A stretch of 64,000 bases of DNA from Pseudodonghicola xiamenensis DSM 18339 (GCF_000429365.1 NZ_AUBS01000016.1:28167-92166), one strand, 5' to 3'; positions 19,466 to 29,603 are shown, counted from the stretch's first letter. Program-made: numbers and translations. The notes: a model not told the origin generated them from the letters alone.

Positions 19466-20896
19466 TCAGTCGAGACTGCGGCCGAGATTGACGTAAAGCG
19501 CCGGGTCGCGCCGCCGGATGCCAAGCGCCAGCAGCGCGCCGACCAGTCCGACGGCCACCACCAGCACCGGGAAGGCCCGCACGATCAGCCTGTCACTGCC
19601 CGTCAGAAGCGAGATATTGGCGCCCACCAGAACGAAGGCCGCCCCCAGCCCAAGCGTCGCCAGGGCCGGCGCGACCAGAACCACCAGCCCCGAGCGTGCA
19701 TGCGGCTGGTGGCGGAAAAACCGGATGACAGAGACCGAGACCAGGACCTGCGTGCCCAGGATCGCTAGCACGGCAAGCCCCGCCATCCACGAGAACACCA
19801 CCGTATAGGGATCTGCCTGCCCCAGCGCGAAACCGCCCAGGATCAGCGCCACCAGCACCGCCTGCACCAGCCCCGCCACATGCGGCGAACCGTGTTCTGG
19901 ATGCACCCGTCCCATTGCGCGCCAGGCCAGGCTTTCGCAGGCCAGGGTATAGAAATAACGGTTCAGAGTGTTGTGAAAGGACAGCAGGCAGGCGAACAGG
20001 CTGGTCAACAGCAGCAGGTTCATCACCTGCACCGACCAGGGCCCCAACAGCTCTGCCGCGGCGTTGAAATAGAACCCCTCGAGCGAGGCGCTTGCCGCCT
20101 CGCGCACGGTGGACGGCCCATAATATTGCGAGATCGCCCAAGTGGAGAGGGCATAGAAGACGGTGATCAGCAAGACCGCGACATAGGTGGCGCGCGGGAT
20201 GGTCCGATGCGGCTGGTGCGCCTCCTCGGCAAAGATCGCGGTGGCCTCGAAGCCGACATAGGCACCCAGCACGAAGACCATGCTGACCCCCAGCCCCGGA
20301 CCGAAGACATCGGCGGGACGGAACCCGGCCAGGCTCAGCCCCTCCGGGCCGCCGCCATGCAGCAGGATCGCCACATCCAGAAGCAGCAGGATCAGCAGCT
20401 CTGCCACCATGCAGGCTCCGAGGATACGGCCCGAGATGGCAATATTGCGCCGTCCGAGGACCACCACTGCCGCCAGCGCTGCCAGCGCCCAGATCCACCA
20501 GGGCAGATCGACACCCAGAGGCGCCAGAGTGGCCGATGTGAAGACCGCGAACAGCGCATAGATACCAAGCTGAATCGCAAAATAGGCCACCAGCGCCATC
20601 AATGCGCCGGCGATCCCGGCGGCGCCTCCGAGCCCGCGGGAGATATAGCTGAAGAAACCACCCGCGCCCGAGATATGGGGCGTCATCGCCGTATATCCCA
20701 CCGAGAACAGCAGATAGAGCGCCCCGGCCAGCACGAAGGCTCCCGGCACGCCGGCACCGTTGCCGAAGGCAAAGGCCGGAGGCGTCGCCCCCACCACCGC
20801 CGTCATCGGCGCGGCTGCCGCCACCACAAAGAAAACAATATGAGTAAGGCCTATGGAATTCCCCTGGAGTCGGCTCTCGCCAGTCATGTCGGTCAT
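19466..20896 (-). CDS. APC-family amino-acid/amine permease
   Basis: A 476-residue inner-membrane transporter with about 12 hydrophobic segments. The N-terminal GLTHIVFFVVAAAAPMTAV and the segment PHISGAGGFFSYISRGLG match the unwound TM1/TM2 region of the amino acid-polyamine-organocation superfamily. It heads the leftward operon that encodes an OCD-like protein, RidA and a FAD oxidoreductase, so it probably imports their substrate. ATG 20896 was chosen; ATG 20887 is three codons later. The longer upstream frame has no ribosome site and runs into the divergent regulator. Confidence 0.85.
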   Translation of the reverse strand: MTDMTGESRLQGNSIGLTHIVFFVVAAAAPMTAVVGATPPAFAFGNGAGVPGAFVLAGALYLLFSVGYTAMTPHISGAGGFFSYISRGLGGAAGIAGALMALVAYFAIQLGIYALFAVFTSATLAPLGVDLPWWIWALAALAAVVVLGRRNIAISGRILGACMVAELLILLLLDVAILLHGGGPEGLSLAGFRPADVFGPGLGVSMVFVLGAYVGFEATAIFAEEAHQPHRTIPRATYVAVLLITVFYALSTWAISQYYGPSTVREAASASLEGFYFNAAAELLGPWSVQVMNLLLLTSLFACLLSFHNTLNRYFYTLACESLAWRAMGRVHPEHGSPHVAGLVQAVLVALILGGFALGQADPYTVVFSWMAGLAVLAILGTQVLVSVSVIRFFRHQPHARSGLVVLVAPALATLGLGAAFVLVGANISLLTGSDRLIVRAFPVLVVAVGLVGALLALGIRRRDPALYVNLGRSLD

Positions 20897-20995
20897 TGCG
20901 CGCCCCTGTTGCACATTTGTTATGGATGGAATCCTGTTAGCGCGGCGGACCACCTGCAGGACCATTGCAGCCCACGCCATGAATCCGATAGTCTG

Positions 20996-21007
20996 CGCCA
21001 AATGGCG
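20996..21007. promoter_or_regulatory. Operator-like inverted repeat between permease and AraC regulator
   Basis: CGCCA and TGGCG arms flank AA in the 135-base divergent interval, about 25 bases ahead of the chosen regulator start. It could bind the AraC-type regulator or another factor. It is short and may be chance in GC-rich DNA. Confidence 0.25.
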
Positions 21008-21031
21008 TTTACAAACGGGGAGCCATGCAAA

Positions 21032-22063
21032 ATGTCGACGCCCGGGGCACCGCTGCCGAAATTGCTGTCTGTCAGAGCGGTAATTCTTAGGCCCATTTTC
21101 GAGGCCTTTGCCGATGATTTGAGCGGCTTGAAAATCTTGTTGCACCGTCACGGCCTTGATTCGCGGCTTCTGGAAGACCATTACGCCCCGGTTCCGCTGC
21201 AATCCTACCTGGCGCTATTCGAGGATGCGGCCACCCATTTGGGCGACCCGGGCCTGGGGCTCAGACTGGGATCGCGGCTGCGTCCCGGTGGGCTTGGCCC
21301 GATGGGGCTGCGGGCAGCGCAATGCGCCACCATCCGCCGCGGGCTGGAAAGCCTGGCCCGTTTTTCCTCGGCGCTGCAAAGCGGCACCCAGGTCAGCCTG
21401 GAAGAGGACGGCCCGCATCTGATCCTGCGCTACATGCTCACCGCACCGCAGATCGGCACCAGCCGTCAGGACAGCGAATTCTCGCTCGCCGGCATGTGCA
21501 GCCTGATCCGCAAGGGGTTCGACCTGCGCTGGCGCCCGGACGAGGTGCATTTCACCCATCCCGCCCCGGAGGTTCCGAACGAGGCGGAGCACTGGTTCGA
21601 TGCGCCGGTGCTCTATTCCCAGCCGGTCAACATGCTGGTCATCGACGCGCAGGATGCAGACCGGATCCATCGCAGCGAAGATCCCGACATGCTCGACCTG
21701 ATCGACCATCACCTTGCCGGCCTGTTCGAAGAAGCCCATCGCGATCACTCGACCGGTGACCAGGTCCGGGCGCTGATCGCCCTCTACCTCGGGGCCCGTC
21801 CCATCGACCTGACCACGATCTCGGGCCTGCTGCAGACCTCGCCCCGCAGTCTGCAGCGCCACCTGGCCGAGGAGGGCGAAACCCTGAGCGGGCTGTTGCA
21901 GGCCTATCGCCAGGAGCGGGCCGAACTGCTGCTGCGCGATGGGAGATCAAGCGTCGAGGCAATCGCCATCTCACTGGGCTATGCCGATGGCACCGCCTTC
22001 TGGCGCGCCTATCGCGGCTGGACCGGCCAGAGCCCGAGCCAGGCCAAGGATGCCCCCCGATAG
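21032..22063 (+). CDS. AraC-family transcriptional regulator (OruR/ArgR-like)
   Basis: A 343-residue regulator. The N-terminal two thirds resemble the Arabinose_bd domain of AraC proteins controlling amino-acid catabolism (HLGDPGLGLRLGSRL, GLGPMGLRAAQCATI). The C-terminal HTH_18 domain has TISGLLQTSPRSLQRHL and VEAIAISLGYADGTAFWRAYRGWTG. It diverges from the permease-OCD-RidA-FAD operon, which it probably activates in response to the imported amine or amino acid. ATG 21032 has GGGGAG at about ten bases; ATG 21002 is possible. The frame is open far upstream, but that part is antisense to the permease. Confidence 0.88.
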   Translation: MSTPGAPLPKLLSVRAVILRPIFEAFADDLSGLKILLHRHGLDSRLLEDHYAPVPLQSYLALFEDAATHLGDPGLGLRLGSRLRPGGLGPMGLRAAQCATIRRGLESLARFSSALQSGTQVSLEEDGPHLILRYMLTAPQIGTSRQDSEFSLAGMCSLIRKGFDLRWRPDEVHFTHPAPEVPNEAEHWFDAPVLYSQPVNMLVIDAQDADRIHRSEDPDMLDLIDHHLAGLFEEAHRDHSTGDQVRALIALYLGARPIDLTTISGLLQTSPRSLQRHLAEEGETLSGLLQAYRQERAELLLRDGRSSVEAIAISLGYADGTAFWRAYRGWTGQSPSQAKDAPR

Positions 22064-22152
22064 CCCCCCAACCGCGCGCCGGCCAGCCAAGGGACCGCAG
22101 AGCCTTCGTCCAGAAACCGCCCTGCTCCCTGCCCGGTGGCAGGGCAAAAGAA

Positions 22153-22180
22153 ACGGCCCGGGAAACCGTCCCCGGGCCGT
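22153..22180 (-). terminator. Intrinsic terminator for the acyl-CoA ligase gene
   Basis: ACGGCCCGGG (22153-22162) and CCCGGGCCGT (22171-22180) form a 10-bp stem. On the minus strand it is followed by TTTCTTTT, about 30 bases past the ligase stop. It may also act on the rightward AraC transcript. Confidence 0.8.
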
Positions 22181-22207
22181 CTGTTCAAACCGATCGGCAG
22201 CGCCGGC

Positions 22208-23839
22208 TTAGCTGGCGGCCTCGATCAGCACTTTGCCGTATTGCTCGCGCAGGGTGCGTTTGAGCACTTTGCCAGTGGCGTTCAACGGCAGCGCATCGGC
22301 GAAGATCACCGTATCGGGGATCTGCCACTTGGCGATCTTGCCGTCATAATAGGCCAGCAGTTCCTCGGCCGTCGGGGTTTCGCCTTCGGCAGCCACCGCG
22401 ATCAGTACCGGGCGTTCGTCCCATTTCGGATGTTCGACGCCGATCACCGCCGCATTGGCAAGCTTCGGGTGGCCCACCGCAATATTCTCCAGTTCGACCG
22501 AGCTGATCCATTCGCCGCCCGATTTGATGATGTCCTTCGACCGGTCGCGAATGGTCATATAGCCATTTGGATCCAGCGTGGAGACATCGCCGGTGGCGAA
22601 CCAGCCATCATGCAGGATCTCGGTATCTTCCATGCGGAAATAGCTGTCCAGAACCCAATGTCCCTGCACCAGCAGATCGCCCTGCAGCACACCATCCATC
22701 GGCAGATCGTGATAATCGTCATCGACGATCTTCAGATCGATCCCAAAGGGCGGACGGCCCTGGTTTTCGCGCAGGCGCTGCTGTTCTTCCGGCGGCAGAG
22801 AATGGTGTTTGGCCAGCGGATGGTTGGCCGATCCCAGCGGGCTGAGCTCGGTCATCCCCCAGGCGTGAATGGTGTCGACGCCATAGAGTTCGCGGAATTC
22901 CGTGATCATCGACGGCGGGCACGCGGAACCGCCGATCACGGTGCGCTCGAGGCTTTCCAGACGGGAGCCGGATTTCTTGGCATAGGCCAAAAGCCCCAGC
23001 CAGATCGTCGGCACGCCCATGGCGCAGGTCACACCATGGTTGTCGATCAGCTTCACCAGCGCCTCGCCATGCAGATCCGGCCCCGGCATCACCATCGCAC
23101 TGCCCGACATCGCACAGCCATAGGGCGCGCCCCAAGCGTTGACGTGGAACATCGGCACCACCGGCATCACCACGTCAGCCGCGGAATAGCCGATCACGTC
23201 GCGCGAATTGGTCGAGAAGCTGTGCAGCATCGTCGAGCGGTGCGAATAGAGCACGCCCTTGGGGTGGCCCGTGGTGCCCGAGGTATAGCACAGGCTGGAC
23301 GCGGTCAGCTCGTCGAACTCAGGCCAGGTGAAATGCATGTCGCCGGGCGCGATGAAGTCGTCATAGAACTCAAGCCAGTCGTGTTCGGCGGCCAGTTTCT
23401 CGTTGCGCGGCCCCATCATCACGATGTGTTCCAGTGTCGGCATCTGGTCGCGCAGGTTCACCGCCAGCGGCAGGAAGGTCTCCTCGATGAACAACACCTT
23501 ATCTTCGGCGTGGTTGACGATATAGACCAGTTGTTCAGGGAACAGACGCGGGTTGATGGTGTGGCAGACAAAGCCCGCGCCGGAAACGCCATAATAGATT
23601 TCCAGGTGCCGGCGGTTGTTCCAGGCGATGGTGGCGACGCGATCCTGCGGATCAAGACCGATCTGGTTCAGAACCGAGCCCAGCTTGCGGGCGTTCATTG
23701 CAACCGAGGCCCAGTTGGTATGTTCGACGCCGCCGCCGGTCGTGTTCACCGAAACGATCGGCGTATCCCCGTGATACCGTGCCGCATGTTCGATCAGCGA
23801 CGAGATCAGCAGGGGTTTGGTCATCATCTGACCCAGCAT
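22208..23839 (-). CDS. Acyl-CoA ligase, DmdB-like (3-methylmercaptopropionyl/fatty acyl-CoA synthetase)
   Basis: A 543-residue adenylate-forming enzyme that activates a carboxylic acid as acyl-AMP and then acyl-CoA. Motifs: [18 protein letters not shown] near residue 190, WGMTELSP near 335, the hinge region [20 protein letters not shown] near 435 and the catalytic Lys in [14 protein letters not shown] near 525. The N terminus ([24 protein letters not shown]) closely resembles roseobacter DmdB-type ligases of dimethylsulfoniopropionate breakdown, but these also accept short and medium fatty acids. No dmdA, dmdC or dmdD lies nearby. The ATG has a full GGAGGAG ribosome site and the gene is monocistronic. 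Confidence 0.85.
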   Translation of the reverse strand: MLGQMMTKPLLISSLIEHAARYHGDTPIVSVNTTGGGVEHTNWASVAMNARKLGSVLNQIGLDPQDRVATIAWNNRRHLEIYYGVSGAGFVCHTINPRLFPEQLVYIVNHAEDKVLFIEETFLPLAVNLRDQMPTLEHIVMMGPRNEKLAAEHDWLEFYDDFIAPGDMHFTWPEFDELTASSLCYTSGTTGHPKGVLYSHRSTMLHSFSTNSRDVIGYSAADVVMPVVPMFHVNAWGAPYGCAMSGSAMVMPGPDLHGEALVKLIDNHGVTCAMGVPTIWLGLLAYAKKSGSRLESLERTVIGGSACPPSMITEFRELYGVDTIHAWGMTELSPLGSANHPLAKHHSLPPEEQQRLRENQGRPPFGIDLKIVDDDYHDLPMDGVLQGDLLVQGHWVLDSYFRMEDTEILHDGWFATGDVSTLDPNGYMTIRDRSKDIIKSGGEWISSVELENIAVGHPKLANAAVIGVEHPKWDERPVLIAVAAEGETPTAEELLAYYDGKIAKWQIPDTVIFADALPLNATGKVLKRTLREQYGKVLIEAAS

Positions 23840-24122
23840 GGCAGACTCCTCCTTTTAAATCGGATCGGGCGGTTGCCCGTCACATCCATCGTCTCATGAG
23901 GAAGAAATCACGGCGATCACGGCCGCTGCAGTCCCCTCCTCCCATATCCGGAGTCCTGCCAAATCACCCGGGGGCTTGGCAATAAGCGACGTACGGGCAC
24001 AACACCAAGAAAACGCCATTCCTGCCCGCCCGGCGCGCGCCGCCGCCTCCCGCCCGCGGACAACGATGCCGCAACGCAGAAACGCCCTTGCCCCACTGCG
24101 GAGGGGCCGCTAGCAAGCCGGC

Positions 24123-24599
24123 ATGACCCTGAGATATCTCACCCCGCTGACCGCCGAGGAGCAATTGGCCCAAGGTCTGAGCGACCCGCAACCGCTGGCG
24201 ATTGCCGACCGGGTGCGGTTTTCCGAACTGGACACCCAGAATCACGTCAACAACAAGGCCTATATGGACTGGTTCGAACGTGCCCGGGTGGAACATATGT
24301 TCAACGTCTGGCGCCCGCTGTTCGACGGGCTGCCCCGGCCCCGGGTGGCCGTGCACAGCGCCACGATCCGCTATGTCAAAGAGATGCTCGAGAACGAATC
24401 CTATGTCGTGACCTCGCGCGCCGAGAGCTTTCGCAACAGCTCGATCGTGTTCGATCAACAGATCTGGTCAGGCGACCTGCGCGCCACGCTGAAACTGGTG
24501 GCGGTGATGCAGACCCCAGACAGCCATGACCGATATCCCATCCCAGAGGCACTGCGTGCCTATCTGACCGACGTCGAGGGCGCCCGCTTCGAGGGCTGA
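24123..24599 (+). CDS. Hotdog-fold acyl-CoA thioesterase (4HBT family)
   Basis: A 158-residue thioesterase. The motif FSELDTQNHVNNKAYMDWFERAR near residues 41-63 has the Asp, His-Val-Asn-Asn and Glu/Arg pattern of YbgC/4-hydroxybenzoyl-CoA thioesterase-type hotdog enzymes. It would hydrolyse an acyl-CoA in the cytoplasm. It stands alone in the gap between the leftward ligase gene and the convergent pgi gene, whose stop codon is only 16 bases away. The substrate is unknown; the nearby acyl-CoA ligase hints at acyl-CoA turnover. Confidence 0.85.
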   Translation: MTLRYLTPLTAEEQLAQGLSDPQPLAIADRVRFSELDTQNHVNNKAYMDWFERARVEHMFNVWRPLFDGLPRPRVAVHSATIRYVKEMLENESYVVTSRAESFRNSSIVFDQQIWSGDLRATLKLVAVMQTPDSHDRYPIPEALRAYLTDVEGARFEG

Positions 24600-24615
24600 T
24601 GCCCGCGCGTGAGGG

Positions 24616-26292
24616 CTAAGACCGCCGCGGCCTCTCGGGATCCGGCGGCCCGAACCTGAGGCCCGGGGCCCCGCCCGACTGGGCCTTGCCCGCTTCGTCG
24701 CGCAGATAGGCGATCAGCGCGGCGGTCGATCCGTCCAGTTCCACATCCCCATGGCCATGTTCCAGAACAGGCCCCAGCGATGTGGCGATCTCCTTGCCCA
24801 GTTCGACACCGAACTGATCGAAAGAATTGATACCGAGAATCACCCCCTCTACGAACACCCGATGTTCGTAGAGCGCCACGATCTGGCCCAGCACCCCCGG
24901 GGTGAGCAGCGGATAGGCCAGCGTGATCGACGGCCGGTTGCCCGGGAACACCCGGTGGCGCGCCTGGCGCTCCTGCTCGACACCGGTGAAACCGGCCTCG
25001 GCGGCCATTGCGCGAGCCTGCCGCAGGCTGCGCCCGATCATCAACGCCTGCGACTGGGCCAGACAATTGGCCACCAGCAGCCGGTGATGATGCGCCAGCT
25101 CGGGCTCATGCCCCCTGGCCGCGACCAGGAATTCACAGGGCACCGCCTGCGTGCCCTGATGCAGGAGCTGGAAGAAGGCGTGCTGCCCGTTGGTACCCGG
25201 TTCGCCCCAGACGATGGCGCCGGTGGCGCCGCGCACCGGGCGGCCATCCATGCCGACGGATTTGCCGTTCGATTCCATCTCGAGCTGTTGCAGATACGCC
25301 GGCAGCCGCGCCAGCCGCTGGTCATAGGGCACCACCACCCGGCTGCGAAAGCCGCAGACCCGGCTGTGCCAGAGCCCGACCAACGCCAGCAAGGCCGGCA
25401 GGTTCTCGGCCCAGGGTGCGCTGCGAAAATGGCTATCCATCTGATAGCCGCCGTGCAGGAACTCCCGGAAATGCTCGGGGCCTACCGCCAACATCACAGG
25501 CAGACCGATCGGCCCCCAGATCGAAAAGCGGCCACCGACCCAGTCGCTGAAGCCGAAGATATGTTCAAGCGGCACGCCGAATTCCGTGGCCCGCGCCGCA
25601 TCTGAGGAAATCGCCATGAACTGCTGCGCCGGATCCCCGCCGCCGGCTTGCATCCAGGCCCGGGTGGTGTGCGCATTGGTCATGGTTTCCGATGTCGTGA
25701 AGGTCTTGGAGGCGACGTTGACCAAGGTGCGCGTCGGATCCAGCCCCTTGAGCGTATCGAAGATATGCGCCCCGTCGACATTCGACACATAGTGCAGCCG
25801 CGGCCCGTCGTGATAGGGCGCCAGTGCCAGTGTCGCCATCACCGGTCCCAGGTCCGACCCGCCAATGCCAATGCTCACAACATCGGTGAAGCTTCCCCCG
25901 GTGCCCCGCAGCCGGCCGGAACGCACATCACGCGCGAAAGCCGACATCCGCTCCAGCGAGTCACGCACATCGGGCATCACATCGGCGCCATCGACCAGCA
26001 CCGGCTCCTCCGAGAAATTGCGCAACGCCGTATGCAAGGCTGCCCGGCCTTCAGTCTCGTTGATCTTGGCCCCGTCGAACATCGCCTCGCGGCGTTCGGC
26101 AAGCCCGTTGCGGTCACACAACGCGGTCAGGGCCTCGAGGACCTCGTCGTCGATATGGGTCTTCGAAATATCCAAGCGGAGATCGCAGGCCTGCATGGTG
26201 AAACGCTCTGCCCGCGCCGGATCGGCGCCGAAGAGCGCAACCAGGTTGTGCTTCCGCTTGGTCTGCCGAAGGGCCTTCAGGTCCTCCCACAT
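24616..26292 (-). CDS. pgi: Glucose-6-phosphate isomerase
   Basis: Interconverts glucose 6-phosphate and fructose 6-phosphate. At 558 residues it has normal length for the bacterial type. Signatures include GGRFSIWGPIGL near residue 250, GGSDLGPVMATLAL near 155 and GEPGTNGQHAFFQLLHQGT near 365, which carries the catalytic His. The C terminus has KEIATSLGP and the Lys/Glu-rich closing segment. ATG 26292 (MWEDLKALRQ) fits the family better than the 12-codon longer frame. It is the third gene of a zwf-pgl-pgi operon, 23 bases after pgl. Confidence 0.95.
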   Translation of the reverse strand: MWEDLKALRQTKRKHNLVALFGADPARAERFTMQACDLRLDISKTHIDDEVLEALTALCDRNGLAERREAMFDGAKINETEGRAALHTALRNFSEEPVLVDGADVMPDVRDSLERMSAFARDVRSGRLRGTGGSFTDVVSIGIGGSDLGPVMATLALAPYHDGPRLHYVSNVDGAHIFDTLKGLDPTRTLVNVASKTFTTSETMTNAHTTRAWMQAGGGDPAQQFMAISSDAARATEFGVPLEHIFGFSDWVGGRFSIWGPIGLPVMLAVGPEHFREFLHGGYQMDSHFRSAPWAENLPALLALVGLWHSRVCGFRSRVVVPYDQRLARLPAYLQQLEMESNGKSVGMDGRPVRGATGAIVWGEPGTNGQHAFFQLLHQGTQAVPCEFLVAARGHEPELAHHHRLLVANCLAQSQALMIGRSLRQARAMAAEAGFTGVEQERQARHRVFPGNRPSITLAYPLLTPGVLGQIVALYEHRVFVEGVILGINSFDQFGVELGKEIATSLGPVLEHGHGDVELDGSTAALIAYLRDEAGKAQSGGAPGLRFGPPDPERPRRS

Positions 26293-26315
26293 GTTGTAAC
26301 CTCTTATACTTGAAC

Positions 26316-26987
26316 CTAATCCGCCCAATGGACCGTCGTGTTTTTCAGGACCGCCTGAACCGGCGCCTCTTCTGGAGGCAATGTCATCGCCCTCTCTAGC
26401 GCGGCACGTTTGGCTTCACCATAGAGGACGAGGTGTTTCGACAACGCGCCGTTCAGAACCGGCGCGGTCAGGCTGATGCGTGCCTCGGGAACGGTTTCGG
26501 GCCGCAACACCACCACCGCCGGCGCGTCTTCTGACAGCGCCAGAGACAGCCACTCGGCGCCAGGGAACAGCGACGCGACATGCAGATCCTCCCCCATCCC
26601 CAGCAACAGCACCGACAGCGGCAGCTCCGGCCGGACCCGCGCGATGATTGCGGGCAAGGCCGCCTCAGGGGTTTCCTCCGGTTCCCACAGCGGCAGAAAA
26701 CCGGCCACGGCCGCCCGCCCGGTGATCAGCCGCGACCGGATCAGCCCGGCGTTCGATCGCGGGTGGTCGGGCGCCACCCAACGTTCGTCAGTGGGCAGCA
26801 GATGCACCCGTTCCCACTCCAGATCCGCGGCACAAAGCGCATCGAATATCGGCCCCGGCGTGGTGCCGCCAGGCACCGCGAAGGCAACGGTCTCGGCCAC
26901 AGTCAAATGCGATTTCAGATCCCCTGCCAACTGGTTGGCCAAATCCATCGCCAGCATTTCACGATCTGGATATTCGAGAAATTTCAT
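26316..26987 (-). CDS. pgl: 6-phosphogluconolactonase
   Basis: Hydrolyses 6-phosphoglucono-lactone to 6-phosphogluconate, the second step of the oxidative pentose phosphate and Entner-Doudoroff routes. The 223-residue protein has AVPGGTTPGPIFDAL near residue 36, LPTDERWVAPDHPRSNAGLIR near 68 and LLLGMGEDLHVASLFPG near 132, where GMGxDGHxASLFPG is usual. Here Leu replaces Gly in the DGH position. ATG 26987 overlaps the zwf stop codon (ATGA), so translation is coupled. Confidence 0.93.
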   Translation of the reverse strand: MKFLEYPDREMLAMDLANQLAGDLKSHLTVAETVAFAVPGGTTPGPIFDALCAADLEWERVHLLPTDERWVAPDHPRSNAGLIRSRLITGRAAVAGFLPLWEPEETPEAALPAIIARVRPELPLSVLLLGMGEDLHVASLFPGAEWLSLALSEDAPAVVVLRPETVPEARISLTAPVLNGALSKHLVLYGEAKRAALERAMTLPPEEAPVQAVLKNTTVHWAD

Positions 26988-28450
26988 GGGTTTATCCCCC
27001 GCCATCGGCGTTCGTCGCGCTTCATCAGCAAATCGGCATCCGCCGGCCCCGTGCTGCCGATCACATAGGGTTTGGGCACATCGCCACACGATTGCCAGCC
27101 TGCGATCACCGGGTCGGTCCAGGCCCAGGCGGCCTCGACCTCGTCACCGCGCATGAACAGCGTCTGATTGCCCCGGATCACATCCACGATCAACCGTTCG
27201 TAGGCATCGGCCGGATCGCGACCGTCCGGCCCCAGCGCCTTTGCAAAGGTCATGTCCAGCGGCACGTCGGTCAACTGGATCCCGCCCGGCCCCGGTTCTT
27301 TGATGGTCACCTGCAGAGTAATGCCTTCGTTCGGCTGAAGCCGGATCGACAACACATTGGAATGCTGCCCGGGCTGGGCGCCGAACATCGAATGCGGCGC
27401 GTCCTTGAACCGCACGTTGATCACCGAAGATCGCGCAACCAGCCGCTTGCCTGTGCGCAGGTAGAAGGGCGTCCCGGCCCATCGCCAGTTGCTGATATGG
27501 GCCTTCAGCCCGATATAGCTTTCTGTCCTGCTACGCGGATTTCCAACCTCGTCACGATACCCCAGACCCAGCTCCGGCCTCTCGGGATCGGCGACATACT
27601 GGCCACGGACGATGTGATGCGGCTTCACCGGATCAAGGGCCCGGATCACCTTGAGCTTTTCGTCGCGCACCGCATCGGGATCGTATTTCGCCGGCGGCTC
27701 CATCGCGATCAGGCACAGAAGCTGCATCAGGTGGTTCTGCACCATGTCGCGCATCGCGCCGGCACGATCATAATATTCCGCCCTGCCCCCGACGCCGACG
27801 GATTCGGCCACGGTGATCTGGATATGATCGACATACTGGCTGTTCCAAAGCGGTTCGAACAGCATATTCCCGAACCGAACCACCATCAGATTCTGGACCG
27901 TTTCCTTGCCCAGATAGTGGTCGATCCGGTAAATCACGCTTTCGTCGAAATGGCTGGCCAATGTCGCATTCAATGCCTTGGCACTTTCCAGATCCTGCCC
28001 GAAGGGTTTTTCCACCACGATGCGAGTCTGATCCGTCACCATGCCGTATTCACGAATCCGACGGGCCAGATCGGCAAACAGGCTGGGCCCGACCGAGAAA
28101 TAGAATGCCCTGACCCGATCCAGAACCAGCAAGGCGGCCAGTTCGCCCCAGCCTTCGGCGCTGCGCGCGTCGACCTTTTGATAGACAAGGCACTCAAGAA
28201 ACCGGTCGAGCATGCCGGGCTCCCGCACGTGTTCGGGCGCGTATTCGGTCACACTTGCGGTCAGCAGATCGCGAAACGCCTGTACGCTCAGATCACTGCG
28301 CGCCGCGCCGATGATACGGGCCTCGGCCGGCACCTGGCCGGCACAGAACCGTTTGAACAGCGCCGGCAGAATCTTGCGCCGTGCCAGATCCCCGGTGGCC
28401 CCGAAGATCACCAGATCGAAAGGATCGACCGGTCTTGCGCGCGCAATCAT
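26984..28450 (-). CDS. zwf: Glucose-6-phosphate 1-dehydrogenase
   Basis: Oxidises glucose 6-phosphate with NADP+. The 488-residue protein has the nucleotide-binding VIFGATGDLARRKILPAL near residue 15 and the active-site YRIDHYLGKETVQN near residue 178. ATG 28450 was chosen because AGGAGG lies directly ahead; ATG 28471 upstream would place that sequence inside the gene. It heads the zwf-pgl-pgi operon. Neither edd nor eda is adjacent, unlike the layout in several proteobacteria. Confidence 0.95.
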   Translation of the reverse strand: MIARARPVDPFDLVIFGATGDLARRKILPALFKRFCAGQVPAEARIIGAARSDLSVQAFRDLLTASVTEYAPEHVREPGMLDRFLECLVYQKVDARSAEGWGELAALLVLDRVRAFYFSVGPSLFADLARRIREYGMVTDQTRIVVEKPFGQDLESAKALNATLASHFDESVIYRIDHYLGKETVQNLMVVRFGNMLFEPLWNSQYVDHIQITVAESVGVGGRAEYYDRAGAMRDMVQNHLMQLLCLIAMEPPAKYDPDAVRDEKLKVIRALDPVKPHHIVRGQYVADPERPELGLGYRDEVGNPRSRTESYIGLKAHISNWRWAGTPFYLRTGKRLVARSSVINVRFKDAPHSMFGAQPGQHSNVLSIRLQPNEGITLQVTIKEPGPGGIQLTDVPLDMTFAKALGPDGRDPADAYERLIVDVIRGNQTLFMRGDEVEAAWAWTDPVIAGWQSCGDVPKPYVIGSTGPADADLLMKRDERRWRGINP

Positions 28451-28613
28451 TTCTTTCCTCCTGGCGTTCACCCAGTACCATCCTGCCCCCTCCTAGCACA
28501 TTCCCCGGGCTGCGGGAGAGCGGTTCGGCATTAAGGCTGTTTTTTGCGCGACTTTACGTCTCGGCGTCACTCAGGCTAGAACAAACTTGCCGGTTGTGAA
28601 GGAAAAGACAGCC

Positions 28614-29561
28614 ATGAAAGACAGTTCCGCCGCCAATATTGGTAAATTTACCGACCCGGCCAAAACCGCGACCGGCCAGGAGCGTGCCTCGGTCCGGCTG
28701 AACCGCCTTGAGACGCTCTGGTTCAATACCGGCACCCTGTGCAACATCACCTGCGCCAATTGCTATATCAACAGCAGCCCCACCAATGACGCGCTGGTCT
28801 ATATCTCCGCGCGGGAGGTGTCGGGGTTTCTCGATCAACTGGCGTCCGGCGAAGCGCGCCGGTGTGAAATCGGCTTCACCGGGGGTGAACCTTTCATGAA
28901 CCCGCAGATGATCGCGCTGGCCGAGACCGCATTGACCCGCGGCCATCAGGTGCTGATCCTCACCAATGCCATGCAACCGATGATGCGGCCGAAGGTGAAG
29001 GCGGGGCTTGTCGATCTAGCGGCGCGCTTTGGCGACCGGCTGACGCTGCGCGTCTCTCTCGATCACCATGGGGCGGCGCGCCACGACGCCGAGCGCGGCT
29101 CTGGCAGTTTCGAACGCACCCTCAAGGGCATGGACTGGCTGACCGCGCAGGGCATCCGGATGACCGTCGCAGGCCGCAGTCTCTGGCACGAGGACGCCGC
29201 CACGGCCCGCGCCGGATATGCCGCCCTATTCGCCGCGCGCGGCTATGACATCGACGCTTTCGACCCCGGCCAGACGCTGCTGTTTCCCGAAATGGACCTG
29301 AACGTCGAAGTGCCAGAAATAACCACCGCCTGCTGGGATATCCTGAAGAAATCGCCCGACACGGTGATGTGTGCCTCGTCCCGGATGGTGGTGAAACGCC
29401 GCGGCGCCCGCCTCCCCACGGTGGTGGCCTGCACCCTGCTGCCTTATGATCCGCAATTCGATCTGGGCGAAACTCTCGCGGCCGCCGATCGCCCTGTGGC
29501 ACTGAACCACCCGCATTGCGCGAAATTCTGCGTTCTCGGCGGAGCGAGCTGTTCCGCCTGA
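28614..29561 (+). CDS. Radical SAM protein
   Basis: A 315-residue radical SAM enzyme. CNITCANCY near residue 43 is the CxxxCxxC motif binding the 4Fe-4S cluster, and FTGGEPFMN near residue 84 binds SAM. The C terminus has three closely spaced Cys (CAKFCVLGGASC), plus further Cys near 245 and 280, which may hold a second cluster. The short chain resembles a group of uncharacterised proteobacterial radical SAM proteins. ATG 28614 has AAGGA at good spacing. It diverges from zwf and stands alone. The reaction is unknown. Confidence 0.87.
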   Translation: MKDSSAANIGKFTDPAKTATGQERASVRLNRLETLWFNTGTLCNITCANCYINSSPTNDALVYISAREVSGFLDQLASGEARRCEIGFTGGEPFMNPQMIALAETALTRGHQVLILTNAMQPMMRPKVKAGLVDLAARFGDRLTLRVSLDHHGAARHDAERGSGSFERTLKGMDWLTAQGIRMTVAGRSLWHEDAATARAGYAALFAARGYDIDAFDPGQTLLFPEMDLNVEVPEITTACWDILKKSPDTVMCASSRMVVKRRGARLPTVVACTLLPYDPQFDLGETLAAADRPVALNHPHCAKFCVLGGASCSA

Positions 29562-29603
29562 GCCCCTGCGAATACCCTGTGTCGCCACGGTGGTAGTGCG
29601 GCG

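Noticed and set aside
19880..21031. Long N-terminal extension of the AraC regulator frame
   Set aside because: It is antisense to the permease and its reading is not protein-like; the regulator domain starts at 21032.
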